DNA of 64,000 bases, from positions 372,001 to 436,000 of the forward strand of contig NZ_CP116009.1 in assembly GCF_027941915.1 (NCBI RefSeq). Direction: 5' to 3'. The translations under genes were made by a program, and so were the position numbers. The DNA is from Ramlibacter tataouinensis (GTDB lineage Bacteria; Pseudomonadota; Gammaproteobacteria; Burkholderiales; Burkholderiaceae_C). Position 1 is the stretch's first letter, and each line of letters starts with the position of its first letter. The notes beneath the pieces were generated by a model that saw nothing but the letters and a program-made list of their open reading frames with translations, did not search any database and had not been told where the DNA came from. This document shows, piece after piece, positions 33,448-42,836 of the stretch.

Positions 33448-34341
33448 ATGTTCGGCCCGCGCAAGCTGTTCCGCCTGACCCTCCAGGCCGTCAAGGCCTG
33501 GTCCAACGACTACGCGCCCTCGATGGGGGCCGCGATCTCGTACTACACCGTGTTCTCGCTGGCGCCGCTGCTGGTGATCGTGATCGCGGTGGCCGGCGGC
33601 GTGTTCGGCCGCGAGGCGGTGCAGGGCGAGATCACCGGCCAGATCTCGGGCATGGTCGGCTCCCAGGGCGGCGCGCTGGTCGAGCGGCTCGTGGCGCAGC
33701 ACAGCGATACCGGTCGCGGCCTGGTGGCCGGCATCACCAGCCTAGTGCTGCTGCTGGTGGGCGCCACCACCGTGTTCGCCGAACTGCAGAACGCGCTGGA
33801 CCGCATCTGGAAGGTGCCGGAGGCGGAAAAGCCCTCGGGCATCCTCGGCATCCTGCGGGCGCGCCTGCTGTCGTTCGGGCTGATCCTGGGCGTGGCCTTC
33901 CTGCTGGTGGTGTCGCTGGTGGTCAGCGCGATCCTGGCCTCGCTCGGCACCTGGGCCGGCGGGCTGCTGCCGGGCTGGGAGGTGCTGCTGCAGGGCATGA
34001 ACCTGGCCGTGTCGCTGGCCATCCTGTCGACCCTGTTCGCCATGATCTTCAAGCTGATGCCCTCGACGCCGGTGCGCTGGAGCGACGTGTGGGTGGGCGC
34101 CGTCGTCACCGCCGTGCTGTTCGAGGCCGGCAAGCTGCTGATCGGCCTGTACATCGGCAAGAGCGGCGTCAACGAGTCGTTCGAGGCCGCCGGTGCGCTG
34201 GTGATCGTGCTGGTGTGGGTCTACTACGCGGCGCAGATCTTCCTGCTGGGGGCGGAGTTCACCAAGGCCTACGCCGACGCCCACGGCTCGCTGTCGGCGC
34301 CGCGCAAGGCGCCGCAGGAGATCCCGACCCGGTCCTCCTGA
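33448..34341 (+). CDS. YihY/virulence factor BrkB family membrane protein
   Basis: 297-residue integral membrane protein with about six helices, e.g. AISYYTVFSLAPLLVIVIAV, LVAGITSLVLLLVGATTVFA and LLSFGLILGVAFLLVVSLVV. The family signature ELQNALDRIWKV and the late ALVIVLVWVYYAAQIFLLGAEFT are clear. Some members were once called RNase BN in error; the real role is thought to be transport. It is a single gene, with GGT convergent downstream (13 bp between stops). Confidence 0.88.
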   Translation: MFGPRKLFRLTLQAVKAWSNDYAPSMGAAISYYTVFSLAPLLVIVIAVAGGVFGREAVQGEITGQISGMVGSQGGALVERLVAQHSDTGRGLVAGITSLVLLLVGATTVFAELQNALDRIWKVPEAEKPSGILGILRARLLSFGLILGVAFLLVVSLVVSAILASLGTWAGGLLPGWEVLLQGMNLAVSLAILSTLFAMIFKLMPSTPVRWSDVWVGAVVTAVLFEAGKLLIGLYIGKSGVNESFEAAGALVIVLVWVYYAAQIFLLGAEFTKAYADAHGSLSAPRKAPQEIPTRSS

Positions 34342-34354
34342 CCGGGTCGGGTGC

Positions 34355-35968
34355 TCAGAACCCGGCGGCCAGCCCGTCGCGGCGCGAATCGGAGGCGGCG
34401 ACGTAGCCTTCCACCTTGGGGTCCCCGGCGCGCCAGATGAACTGGCCGGCGCCGAAGTCCTGGTAGTTGTCGTCGATCACTTCCACGCGGTGGCCGCGCT
34501 GGGCCAGCTCCTGCACCGTGGCCGGGTCCATCTGCTGCTCGACGTTGATCTCCAGGCCGGCGTTGAAGCGCCAGCGCGGCGCGTCGCAGGCGGCCTGCGG
34601 GCTCTGGCCGTAGTCGAGCATGCGCACCAGCATCTGCATGTGGCCCTGCGGCTGCATGTTGGCGCCCATGACGCCGAACGACATGACCGGCTGGCCGCCT
34701 TTGGTCAGGAACGCCGGGATGATGGTGTGGAACGGCCGCTTGCCGGGCGCCACCTGGTTGGGGCCGGGCCGCAGCGAGAAGCCATGGCCGCGGTTCTGCA
34801 GGCTGATGCCGAAGGTCGGCTCCACCACGCCCGAGCCGAACCCCATGTAGTTGCTCTGGATGAAGCTGACCATCATGCCGTCCTCGTCGGCGGCGGTCAG
34901 GTAGATCGTGCCGCCCTGGGCGATGTTGCCGGCGCCGAACTGCTGCGCCCGCTTCATGTCGATCAGCTTCGCGCGCCTGGCCAGGTAGGCGTCGTCCAGC
35001 ATCTGCTGCGGCGTCACCTCCATGTGCGACAGCTCGGCGACGTGCTGGTACACGTCGGCAAAGGCCAGCTTCATGGCTTCGATCTGCAGGTGCTGCGAGT
35101 CCGCGCCATCGACCTTGTGGCCGGCCATGTCGAACTGGCGCAGGATGCCCAGCGCGACCAGCGCGGCGATGCCCTGGCCGCTGGGCGGGATCTCGTGCAG
35201 CGTGTAGCCGCGGTAGTCCTTCGAAATGGGCTGCACCCATTCGGGCCGGTAGGCCGCCAGGTCGGCGGCGCTGAGCGATCCGCCGTGCTCGCGCACGAAG
35301 CCTTCGACGGCCTGCGCGATCTCGCCGCCGTAGAACGCCTCGCCCCGGCTCGTGGCGATGGCGCGCAGCGCGCGCGCCGCCGCCGGGAAGCGGAACAGCT
35401 CGCCGACCCGGGGCGCGCGGCCCCAGGGCAGGAACGAGGGGGCGAAGCCGGGCAGCGCGCCCAGCTCCGGCGTGGCCGCGGCCCACTTCTGCTGCACCAC
35501 CACCGGCAGCAGGTAGCCGCGCTCGGCGATCTCGATGGCCGGCTCCAGCAGGTCGGCGAAGGGCAGCTTGCCGAAGCGCTCGGACAGCGCCACCCAGCCG
35601 GCGACGGCGCCGGGCACGGTGATGGAGTCGGGCCCGCGCTTGGGCGGCGTGGCGGCGTCGTCGCCGTACTTGCGCCGGAAGTAGTCCGGCGACCAGGCCG
35701 CGGGCGCGCAGCCGGCGGCGTTGAGCCCGTGCAGCTCCTTGCCGTCCCAGAGGATGGCGAAGGCATCGCTGCCCAGGCCGTTGCTGACCGGCTCGCAGAT
35801 CGTCATCGCGGCGGCAGCGGCGATGGCGGCATCCACCGCGTTGCCGCCCTTCCACAGCATGCGCAGCCCGGCCTGCGCGGCCAGCGGATGCGAGGTGGAA
35901 ACGACGTTGCGCGCGAAGACGGGAATGCGCGTGGTGCGGTAGGGATTGTGGAAGTCGAACTGCATCAT
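34355..35968 (-). CDS. Gamma-glutamyltransferase family protein (YwrD-like), no signal peptide
   Basis: 537-residue Ntn-hydrolase precursor. It is normally cleaved into two subunits at the nucleophile Thr, here Thr354 in GGTIYLTAADEDG, with the usual second Thr replaced by Ile. Other family segments: NVVSTSHPLAAQAGLRMLWKGGNAVDAAIA, PPSGQGIAALVALGIL and SFIQSNYMGFGSGVVEPTFG. The N-terminus (MMQFDFHNPYRTTRIPVF) has no signal peptide, unlike periplasmic glutathione-degrading GGT, so this is probably a cytoplasmic relative with another substrate. It begins 115 bp downstream (in coordinates below) of gudD, both on the minus strand. Confidence 0.88.
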   Translation of the reverse strand: MMQFDFHNPYRTTRIPVFARNVVSTSHPLAAQAGLRMLWKGGNAVDAAIAAAAAMTICEPVSNGLGSDAFAILWDGKELHGLNAAGCAPAAWSPDYFRRKYGDDAATPPKRGPDSITVPGAVAGWVALSERFGKLPFADLLEPAIEIAERGYLLPVVVQQKWAAATPELGALPGFAPSFLPWGRAPRVGELFRFPAAARALRAIATSRGEAFYGGEIAQAVEGFVREHGGSLSAADLAAYRPEWVQPISKDYRGYTLHEIPPSGQGIAALVALGILRQFDMAGHKVDGADSQHLQIEAMKLAFADVYQHVAELSHMEVTPQQMLDDAYLARRAKLIDMKRAQQFGAGNIAQGGTIYLTAADEDGMMVSFIQSNYMGFGSGVVEPTFGISLQNRGHGFSLRPGPNQVAPGKRPFHTIIPAFLTKGGQPVMSFGVMGANMQPQGHMQMLVRMLDYGQSPQAACDAPRWRFNAGLEINVEQQMDPATVQELAQRGHRVEVIDDNYQDFGAGQFIWRAGDPKVEGYVAASDSRRDGLAAGF

Positions 35969-36014
35969 CGGGCTGACATCGGGCGCCGGCGGGCGAGCCG
36001 TGGCGCGTTGCGCG

Positions 36015-36040
36015 GGATCCCCGCCTTCGCGGGGATGACG
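36015..36040. repeat. REP-like hairpin element between gudD and ggt
   Basis: ATCCCCGC (36017-36024), loop CTTC, GCGGGGAT (36029-36036), flanked by GG and GACG, forms a perfect 8-bp hairpin. The sequence matches the dispersed CGTCATCCCCGCGAAGGCGG element seen across many proteobacterial genomes. It lies in the 115-bp gap between two minus-strand genes. Confidence 0.6.
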
Positions 36041-36083
36041 AAGGGAAGGCGAGCGCGGATTATCTCGCGCCCTCGCCCGCCGC

Positions 36084-37409
36084 TCAGCGCACCAGGCAGG
36101 GCCGCTTGGGATCGAAGGTCCAGCCCGGGACCAGGTACTGCATGCCGATCGCGTCGTCGCGCGCGCCCAGGCCGTGCTGCAGGTACAGCGCGTGGGCCTG
36201 CTCCACCTGCGCCAGGTCCAGCTCGATGCCCAGGCCCGGCTTCTTGGGCACCTGCACGAAGCCGCCTTCGATCTTCAGCGGTTCCTTCGTCAGGCGCTGG
36301 CCGTCCTGCCAGATCCAGTGGGTGTCGATCGCCGTGACCTTGCCCGGCGCGGCGGCGCCGACATGGGTGAACATGGCCAGCGAGACGTCGAAGTGGTTGT
36401 TGGAGTGCGAGCCCCAGGTCAGGCCCCAGTCGCGGCAGGTCTGGGCCACCCGCACCGAGCCGGCCATCGTCCAGAAATGCGGGTCGGCCAGCGGGATGTC
36501 CACCGCCTGCAGCGACAGCGCGTGCGCCAGCTGGCGCCAGTCGGTGGCCACCATGTTGGTGGCGGTCGGCAGGCCGGTGGCGCGGCGGAACTCGGCCATC
36601 ACCTCACGGCCGGAAAAGCCCTCCTCCGCACCGCACGGGTCCTCGGCATAGGCCAGCACGCCGTGCATGTCGCGCAGCAGGCGGATCGCCTCCTTCAGCA
36701 GCCAGCCGCCGTTGGGGTCGAGCGTCACGCGCGCCTGCGGGAAGCGCTCGTGCAGCGCCCGCACCGCCTCGACTTCCTCCTCGCCGCGCAGCACGCCGCC
36801 CTTGAGCTTGAAGTCCTGGAAGCCGTAGCGCCGCTGCGCCGCTTCGGCCAGGCGCACCACGGCCTCGGGCGTCAGCGCCGGCTCGTGGCGCAGCCGCAGC
36901 CAGTCGTCGCCCGCCTCCGGCTCGCTGGCGTACGGCAGGTCCGTCTTGCGGCGGTCGCCGACGTAGAACAGGTAGCCGAGCATCTGCACGGCCTCGCGCT
37001 GCTGGCCCTCGCCGAGCAGCGCTGCGACCGGCACGCCCAAAAGCTGGCCCTGCAGGTCCAGCAACGCGGACTCGACCGCGGTGACCGCATGGATGGTGGT
37101 GCGCAGGTCGAAGGTCTGCAGGCCGCGGCCGCCGGCGTCGCGGTCGGCGAAGCGGCTGCGCATCGCGTCCAGGATCGCCTGCAGCTCGCCGATCGGGCGG
37201 CCTTCGACCAGCGCGCGGGCGTCTTCCAGCGTCTGGCGGATCTTCTCGCCGCCGGGCACCTCGCCGACGCCGGTGTGGCCGGCGCTGTCGGTGACGATCA
37301 CCAGGTTGCGCGTGAAAAAGGGCGCGTGCGCGCCCGACAGGTTGAGCAGCATGCCGTCCCGGCCGGCGACCGGGACCACGCGCATGTGCTGGACGAGGGG
37401 AGTGCTCAT
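36084..37409 (-). CDS. gudD: D-glucarate dehydratase
   Basis: Enolase-superfamily enzyme that dehydrates D-glucarate (and often L-idarate) to 5-keto-4-deoxy-D-glucarate. The 441-residue product has the family start [20 protein letters not shown], the catalytic KLKGG ([17 protein letters not shown]), metal ligands Asp in VTLDPNGGW and Glu in YAEDPCG, and the catalytic His region [14 protein letters not shown]. Length matches E. coli GudD. Start at 37409 (MSTPLVQHM). Gene order kdgD-tctC-garD-gudD suggests one operon. It is 17 bp downstream of garD. Confidence 0.95.
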   Translation of the reverse strand: MSTPLVQHMRVVPVAGRDGMLLNLSGAHAPFFTRNLVIVTDSAGHTGVGEVPGGEKIRQTLEDARALVEGRPIGELQAILDAMRSRFADRDAGGRGLQTFDLRTTIHAVTAVESALLDLQGQLLGVPVAALLGEGQQREAVQMLGYLFYVGDRRKTDLPYASEPEAGDDWLRLRHEPALTPEAVVRLAEAAQRRYGFQDFKLKGGVLRGEEEVEAVRALHERFPQARVTLDPNGGWLLKEAIRLLRDMHGVLAYAEDPCGAEEGFSGREVMAEFRRATGLPTATNMVATDWRQLAHALSLQAVDIPLADPHFWTMAGSVRVAQTCRDWGLTWGSHSNNHFDVSLAMFTHVGAAAPGKVTAIDTHWIWQDGQRLTKEPLKIEGGFVQVPKKPGLGIELDLAQVEQAHALYLQHGLGARDDAIGMQYLVPGWTFDPKRPCLVR

Positions 37410-37426
37410 TCTTGGGGACTTCGGAT

Positions 37427-38992
37427 TCAGGTGACGGGCGCCGGGTTGAACAGCACCAGTGCGTTGTGCAGCTTCCAGCGCTCCGCCCAGGTGCGGGTGC
37501 GCCCGCTGGCGACGTCCAGCATCAGCCGGAACAGCTCCCAGCCCAGCTCCTGCACGGTGGCCTCGCCGTCGGCGATGCGGCCGGCGTTCAGGTCGATCAG
37601 GTCGTGCCAGCGGCGCGCCAGTTCGGTGCGGGTGCCCACCTTGATCACCGGCACCTCGGCCAGCCCGTAGGGCGTGCCACGGCCGGTGGTGAACACATGC
37701 AGATTCATGCCGGCCGCCAGTTGCAGCGTGCCGCAGATGAAGTCGCTGGCCGGGGTGGCGGCGTAGAACAGGCCGCGGCCGCCTCGAGGCAGCTTCTCGC
37801 CCGGGCGCAGCACGCCGGCGATCGGCGCGCTGCCCGACTTGACGATCGAGCCCATCGCCTTCTCGACGATGTTGGACAGCCCGCCGGCCTTGTTGCCGGG
37901 CGTGGTGTTGGCGCTGCGGTCCACGCTGCCGCGCTGCAGGTACCCGTCGTACCAGGCCATCTCGCGCGTGATGGCCTGCGCCACCTCGGCGTCGACGGCC
38001 CGCGCCGTGAGTTGGTCGACCGCGTCGCGCACCTCGGTCGTCTCGGAGAACATCACCGTCGCGCCGGCACGCACCAGCAGGTCGGTGCAGAAGCCGACGG
38101 CGGGGTTGGCGGTGACGCCGGAGAAGGCATCGCTGCCGCCGCACTGCACGCCGACCACCAGTTCGCTGGCCGGGACCGTTTCGCGGCGGCGAGCATTCAG
38201 CCGCTCCAGGTGGGGCACCGCCTGGCGCACCACCGCATCGACCATCGACATGAAGCCGACGTGGCGCTCGTCCTGCAGCGTCACCACGTCCAGGCCCCGG
38301 TCGTCCGCGGTGTCAACCACTACCGGGATCACCCCCGGCGGCATCAGCCGCTGCGGCTGCAGCTTCTCGCAGCCCAGGCTGACCAGCATCACCTCGCCCC
38401 CGAAGTTCGGATTGAGCGCGATGTTGCGCAGCGTGCGGATCGGGATCACCGCATCGGGCGCGTCGATCGCCACCCCGCAGCCGTAGCTGTGCTCCAGCGC
38501 GACGACGCCGTCGACCTGGGGATAGCGCGGCAGCAGCTCGGCGCGGATGCGCTCGGCGGCGATGCGGGCCACGCCGGCCACGCACTGCACCGTCTGGGTG
38601 ATGGCCAGCAGGTTGCGGGTGCCGACCGAGCCGTCGGCGTTGCGGTAGCCCTCGAAGGTGAAGCCGTCCAGCGGCGGCAGCGGCCGCGCCCGCCCGCCGG
38701 GCCCGGGCAGCTCGGACAGGCAGGCCGCCGCCGGCATCGCCAGCAGCCGCTCGTGCACCCAGCGGCCGGCCGCAATGTCGGCCAGCGCGCGGCCGATCAC
38801 CACGTCATAGCGGCGCACCTCGCCGCCGGCCGGGATGTCGGCCAGCGCCACCTTGTGGCCCTGCGGGATGCGCTCGCGCAGCGCCGGGCCGCCGGGCAGG
38901 ACGGCGCCCGCCGCCAGGCCGCCATCGTTGGCGACGATGGCGACGTTGTCCGCCTCGTGCATGCGGATGCAGCGGGGAGCGGCTTGCTTCAT
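37427..38992 (-). CDS. garD: Galactarate dehydratase
   Basis: Dehydrates galactarate (mucate) to 5-keto-4-deoxy-D-glucarate, merging with the glucarate branch. The 521-residue UxaA-family protein has an N-terminal SAF-type part ([22 protein letters not shown]) and a core with [54 protein letters not shown] and [15 protein letters not shown]. The alternative altronate dehydratase is less likely given the glucarate neighbours and length. Start is taken at ATG 38992; an in-frame GTG at 39004 is possible. A strong hairpin lies just upstream. Confidence 0.9.
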   Translation of the reverse strand: MKQAAPRCIRMHEADNVAIVANDGGLAAGAVLPGGPALRERIPQGHKVALADIPAGGEVRRYDVVIGRALADIAAGRWVHERLLAMPAAACLSELPGPGGRARPLPPLDGFTFEGYRNADGSVGTRNLLAITQTVQCVAGVARIAAERIRAELLPRYPQVDGVVALEHSYGCGVAIDAPDAVIPIRTLRNIALNPNFGGEVMLVSLGCEKLQPQRLMPPGVIPVVVDTADDRGLDVVTLQDERHVGFMSMVDAVVRQAVPHLERLNARRRETVPASELVVGVQCGGSDAFSGVTANPAVGFCTDLLVRAGATVMFSETTEVRDAVDQLTARAVDAEVAQAITREMAWYDGYLQRGSVDRSANTTPGNKAGGLSNIVEKAMGSIVKSGSAPIAGVLRPGEKLPRGGRGLFYAATPASDFICGTLQLAAGMNLHVFTTGRGTPYGLAEVPVIKVGTRTELARRWHDLIDLNAGRIADGEATVQELGWELFRLMLDVASGRTRTWAERWKLHNALVLFNPAPVT

Positions 38993-39022
38993 GGGCTCGG
39001 GCACGCCTTCGCGGGATTCGGT

Positions 39023-39042
39023 GGCGCCCCTCGCGGGGCGCC
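39023..39042 (-). promoter_or_regulatory. Hairpin between tctC-like gene and garD
   Basis: GGCGCCCC (39023-39030), loop TCGC, GGGGCGCC (39035-39042) is a perfect 8-bp GC stem. No T-run follows on the minus strand, so it may protect or process the upstream message and shift the ratio of binding protein to enzymes rather than terminate. Confidence 0.5.
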
Positions 39043-39053
39043 GTTGCGACGCC

Positions 39054-40010
39054 TCAATCGGCGGTGATCTTGCGCGCTTCGATCAGCTGCTTCCAGCGCG
39101 CGTACTCGGCAGCCTGGAACTTCGCGAACTGCTCGGGCGTGCTGGCCACGATCTCGAAGCCCTGGGCCAGCAGCTTGTCCTTGACGGCCGGCTCGTTGAG
39201 CGAGGCGGCGATGGCGGCATGCAGCCTGACCTTGATGTCGGCCGGCACGCCGCGCGGCGCCGCCACCGCCTGCCAGGACTGCACCTCGGCGCCCTTGACG
39301 CCCTGCTCCTGCAGCGTCGGCACCTCGGGCAGCAGCGGCGAGCGGTTCTCCGAGGAGATCGCCAGCGCACGCACCTTGCCGGCCTTGATGTGCTGGATGA
39401 TGCTGTTGATGTTGACGAAGGCGGCGTCCACCTGCGCGCCCAGCAGGTCGTTGATGGCCGGGCCGCCGCCCTTGTAGGGCACGTGCACGCCGGCGGTGCC
39501 GGTCTGCTGCCAGAACAGTTCGGCCGACAGGTGGTCGGACGAGCCGTTGCCGGAAGACGCGAAGCTCACCTTGGCCGGCGTGCTCTTCAGGTTGGCCAGC
39601 AGGTCCGCCAGGTTCTTGTTGGGCGAGGCCGCCGGCACCACCAGCACGTTGGGCGCCTGCACCAGCACGGTGATCGGGTCGAAGTCCTTCAGCGCGTCGT
39701 ACTGCACGCCCTTGATCAGGTGCGGCGCGATCACGAACGGGCCGAGCGAGGAGACGAACAGCGTGTAGCCGTCGGCGGGCGCCCGCTTGACGAAGGCGGC
39801 GCCGATGGTGCCGGTGGCACCGGCCTTGTTGTCGATGACCCAGGTGCCGCCCAGCTTTTCCGGCAGCTTCTGCGCCAGCACCCGCGCGATCGAGTCGGTC
39901 GAGCCGCCCGGCGGGAACGGCACGACCATCGTCACGGGCTTGTCGGGGTAGGCGAAGGCGCTCGCAGCGGCGGCGGCGAAGGCCAGGCCCATCAGGGTCT
40001 TCTTGAACAT
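39054..40010 (-). CDS. Tripartite tricarboxylate transporter (Bug) solute-binding protein
   Basis: 318-residue periplasmic binding protein of the TctC/Bug family. It begins with a signal peptide ([20 protein letters not shown], cut near residue 20), followed by the typical mature start [19 protein letters not shown], then [32 protein letters not shown] and [10 protein letters not shown]. The embedding between sugar-acid enzymes suggests a hexarate ligand. No tctA/tctB membrane partners are in the window. AGGAG precedes the ATG at 40010. Confidence 0.93.
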   Translation of the reverse strand: MFKKTLMGLAFAAAAASAFAYPDKPVTMVVPFPPGGSTDSIARVLAQKLPEKLGGTWVIDNKAGATGTIGAAFVKRAPADGYTLFVSSLGPFVIAPHLIKGVQYDALKDFDPITVLVQAPNVLVVPAASPNKNLADLLANLKSTPAKVSFASSGNGSSDHLSAELFWQQTGTAGVHVPYKGGGPAINDLLGAQVDAAFVNINSIIQHIKAGKVRALAISSENRSPLLPEVPTLQEQGVKGAEVQSWQAVAAPRGVPADIKVRLHAAIAASLNEPAVKDKLLAQGFEIVASTPEQFAKFQAAEYARWKQLIEARKITAD

Positions 40011-40042
40011 GCTGTTGTCTCCTTGGGGTGGGTAAGTCTTGT

Positions 40043-40954
40043 CTACTGGGCGCCGAGGCGGCGGATCAGGGCGGCGAGCTCCTCGGTCTCCTGCGGCCGC
40101 AGGTCCGACAGCGGCGGGCGCACCGGCCCGGCGCCATGGCCGACGATGGCCGCGCCGGCCTTGACGATGCTGACCGCGTAGCCCTGGCCGCGGTTGCGGA
40201 TCTCCAGGTAGGGCAGGAAGAAGTCCTGCAGCAGGCGGCTGGTGGTGGCCGTGTCGCCGCTGGCGTAGGCCTTGTAGAACTGGATCGCGGTGCGCGGGAT
40301 GAAGTTGAACACCGCCGACGAATAGACCGGCACGCCCAGCGCCTGGTAGGCGTGGGCATAGACCTCGTGGGTGGGCATGCCGCCGACGTAGGCGAAGCGG
40401 TCGCCCAGCTGCTGGCGGATGGCGACGATGCGCTCGACATCGCCCAGGCCGTCCTTGAAGCCGATCAGGTTGGGGCAGCGCTCGGCCAGGCGGAGCAGCG
40501 CATCTGCGCCCAGCTTGCAGGCGCCGCGGTTGTAGACCACCACGCCGATCTTGACGCTCCTGCAGACGGCTTCGACGTGCGCGACCAGGCCGTCCTGGGT
40601 GGCCTCGGTCAGGTAGTGCGGCAGCAGCAGCACGCCCTGGGCGCCGGCGGCTTCGGCGGCCTGCGCGTACTTGATCGCCAGCGTGGTGCCGCCGCCGGCG
40701 CCGCCGACGATGGGCACCCGGCCGCGGCAGGTCCGGGTGGCGGTCTTCACCACCTCGGCGTACTCCTGCGGCTCGAGCGAGAAGAACTCGCCGGTGCCGC
40801 CGGCGGCGAACAGCACGCTGGCGCCATAGGGCATCAGCCATTCCAGCCGGGCGGCGTAGCCGCGCGGGTCGAACTTCAGTTCGGCGTCGAAATCGGTGAT
40901 CGGGAAGGACAGCAGCCCGCTGGAGAGGGCCTGCTTGAGTTCGTTGGGGGTCAT
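40043..40954 (-). CDS. kdgD: 5-dehydro-4-deoxyglucarate dehydratase
   Basis: Decarboxylating dehydratase converting 5-keto-4-deoxy-D-glucarate to 2,5-dioxopentanoate. The 303-residue class I aldolase-fold protein starts [20 protein letters not shown]. It has [17 protein letters not shown] for substrate binding, catalytic Tyr in [12 protein letters not shown] and the Schiff-base Lys in [14 protein letters not shown]. The start at 40954 is set by alignment of this conserved N-terminus. First structural gene after the regulator, with a candidate operator just upstream. The enzyme that oxidises its product to 2-oxoglutarate is not evident in the window. Confidence 0.95.
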   Translation of the reverse strand: MTPNELKQALSSGLLSFPITDFDAELKFDPRGYAARLEWLMPYGASVLFAAGGTGEFFSLEPQEYAEVVKTATRTCRGRVPIVGGAGGGTTLAIKYAQAAEAAGAQGVLLLPHYLTEATQDGLVAHVEAVCRSVKIGVVVYNRGACKLGADALLRLAERCPNLIGFKDGLGDVERIVAIRQQLGDRFAYVGGMPTHEVYAHAYQALGVPVYSSAVFNFIPRTAIQFYKAYASGDTATTSRLLQDFFLPYLEIRNRGQGYAVSIVKAGAAIVGHGAGPVRPPLSDLRPQETEELAALIRRLGAQ

Positions 40955-40973
40955 GCGGCATCCGGATTTGAGG

Positions 40974-40992
40974 TAAGACATCGTACAACTTA
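40974..40992 (-). promoter_or_regulatory. Candidate operator/promoter of the sugar-acid operon
   Basis: A 19-bp partial palindrome with arms TAAG and CTTA around CATCGTACA. It shares TCGTACA with a second site next to the regulator gene (41778). On the minus strand TACGAT could be a -10 hexamer, so a bound repressor would block initiation. The site is 20 bp upstream of the kdgD start. Confidence 0.5.
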
Positions 40993-41033
40993 GATCCCGA
41001 TTGCCAGGGTGCATGTCCCTTCCGCCGAAAAGG

Positions 41034-41774
41034 TCAGCGCCGGCCGGCGGGCGTCGCGGCGCGCTGGCGCCGCTCCTTGCTGTTGGCCAGGTGGGTGCGC
41101 ATGGCGGCGCGCGCGGCGTCGGCGTCCTGCCGCTCGATGGCGGCCAGGATGCTCTCGTGCTCCAGGTTGACGCGGCGCAGGTACTCCAGCCGCTGCGGCG
41201 TGACCGGCTCGGCGCTGTCCAGCCGGGCCCGCGGGATCATGCTGCCGCCCAGCGTGGCCATCAGGTCGGCATAGCGCGGGTTCTGGGTGGCGCGCGCGAT
41301 CTCCAGGTGGAACTGGTAGTCGGGGCCGACGGCATCGCGCCCCTCCTGCACCGCCGTGCCGAACGCGTCCAGCGCGGCCCGCATCGCGGCCACGTTCTCC
41401 GGCGTGCGCCGGGCCGCCGCCAGGGCGGCGCTCTCGGTCTCCACCCCGATGCGCAGTTCCAGCACGCCGATCACGTCGTTCAGCGTGGCCAGCTCCTGCG
41501 GCCCGATGCGGAAGCTGCTGGCCTCGCCCTGCCCCAGCACGAAGGTGCCGACGCCATGGCGGGTCTCGACCATGCCGGCGGCCTGCAGGCGCGAGATCGC
41601 CTCGCGCACCACGGTCCGGCTGACGCCGAACTCGGCCATGACCGCGCCCTCGGTGGGCAGCTTGCTGCCGGCCTGCCAGCGGCCGTCGCGCACGCGGTCT
41701 GCCAGCGCCTCGACCAGGTCGGCCGTCAACGAGCGGGGGCGGCGCAGCGGCGCAGCAGCAGTGGCCATGGTCAT
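41034..41774 (-). CDS. FadR-subfamily GntR regulator of the sugar-acid cluster
   Basis: 246 residues. N-terminal winged helix: [23 protein letters not shown] with [31 protein letters not shown] (about residues 20-75). C-terminal FCD ligand domain with metal-type residues in [29 protein letters not shown] and [25 protein letters not shown]. Adjacent to and co-directional with kdgD-tctC-garD-gudD, so it probably senses a hexarate or its keto-deoxy product. Two ATGs exist (41774, 41768); the second sits 6 bp after a CATAAT hexamer. Confidence 0.88.
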   Translation of the reverse strand: MTMATAAAPLRRPRSLTADLVEALADRVRDGRWQAGSKLPTEGAVMAEFGVSRTVVREAISRLQAAGMVETRHGVGTFVLGQGEASSFRIGPQELATLNDVIGVLELRIGVETESAALAAARRTPENVAAMRAALDAFGTAVQEGRDAVGPDYQFHLEIARATQNPRYADLMATLGGSMIPRARLDSAEPVTPQRLEYLRRVNLEHESILAAIERQDADAARAAMRTHLANSKERRQRAATPAGRR

Positions 41775-41791
41775 ATTATGTCGTACAGCAT
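41775..41791 (-). promoter_or_regulatory. Candidate autoregulatory operator and -10 of the GntR gene
   Basis: ATGTCGTACAGCAT (41778-41791) is palindromic at 10 of 14 positions around GTAC. On the minus strand CATAAT (41780-41775) overlaps it and lies 6 bp before the second possible ATG. A repressor here would cover its own promoter. Confidence 0.5.
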
Positions 41792-41804
41792 CCGCCTTTG
41801 AGCC

Positions 41805-42710
41805 CTACTTGCGCGAAGGCTGCTCCTCGAGCCTGGCGATGAGCGCCCGCGCCTCGTCGCCCTCCGGAATCGGCCGCCCACTGTCGCGCCACTCGACCGC
41901 GGCCTTGAAGCCCGCGGCCTGCGCCTGGCGCCGGAACCACAGGCCTTCCGGGTTGTGGCGGGTGATGCCGTCGAAGACGGTGGCCAGCTGCTGCGTCTGC
42001 TCCAGGCCCTGGGTCAGCATGACTTGGTTGACCACCATCTTGAGCATCGCCAGTTGCCCGCGCGGCACGCCGGCGATGCGCTGGGCCAGCTTCATCGTGG
42101 CTTGCTCCAGCTGCGCGGCCGGCACGCTCTCGTTGGCCAGGCCCCATTGCGCGGCGGTGCGCCCGTCGATGGTGTCGCCGGTGAACATCAGCTGCTTGGC
42201 CCGCGTGGGTCCGAGCCGGAAGGTCCACATCGCCGTGGTCGGGCAACCCCACACGCGCGTGGGCATGTAGCCGATGCGGGCGTCGTCGGCCATCACCAGC
42301 AGGTCGCAGCACAGCGCGATGTCGGAGCCGCCGGCCACCGCGTGGCCGTGCACCTTGGCGATGGTGGGCTTGGCGCTGCGCCACAGCGCCATGAAGTCCT
42401 CGGTGTTGCCCTTCATGAAGGCGTAGTCGACCATCGGGTCCCAGCGGAAGCGCTCCTGCTGGCAGGGGTGGTCCACCTCGCCCTGGCCGAACACGGTCAG
42501 GTCGTAGCCGCCGCAGAAGCCCTTGCCGGCGCCCTCGAGCACGATCACGTGCACCTCGTCATCGGCATTGGCCCATTCGACCGCCTGGCGCAATTCGCGC
42601 GGCGTGTCCTCGTTGATCGCGTTGAGGCGCTCGGGGCGGTTGAGCACCAGCCGGGCGATGCGGGGGTTGGCGGCGTCCTTGCGGACGTACAGGGTGCTGA
42701 GTTCGAGCAT
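41805..42710 (-). CDS. Enoyl-CoA hydratase/isomerase (crotonase) family protein
   Basis: 301 residues. Crotonase fold with [16 protein letters not shown], oxyanion-hole segment [18 protein letters not shown] and second oxyanion strand [22 protein letters not shown]. The long insertion [23 protein letters not shown] and the position normally Glu in hydratases (here [11 protein letters not shown]) point to a nonstandard member, perhaps acting on a bulky CoA ester. It is upstream of and co-directional with the GntR gene but separated by the operator region. Substrate unknown. Confidence 0.8.
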   Translation of the reverse strand: MLELSTLYVRKDAANPRIARLVLNRPERLNAINEDTPRELRQAVEWANADDEVHVIVLEGAGKGFCGGYDLTVFGQGEVDHPCQQERFRWDPMVDYAFMKGNTEDFMALWRSAKPTIAKVHGHAVAGGSDIALCCDLLVMADDARIGYMPTRVWGCPTTAMWTFRLGPTRAKQLMFTGDTIDGRTAAQWGLANESVPAAQLEQATMKLAQRIAGVPRGQLAMLKMVVNQVMLTQGLEQTQQLATVFDGITRHNPEGLWFRRQAQAAGFKAAVEWRDSGRPIPEGDEARALIARLEEQPSRK

Positions 42711-42836
42711 GGGGCCTCCCGGGTCTGGACCGCCGGATTATTGACCTCCACCGCCGGGCCGGCGCCGCCGTGCTTGCCAGCACCGCCGCGTCGCCTGCAG
42801 CATGCCATGCAGGAGACCGTGCACCGGGGTGCCGCT

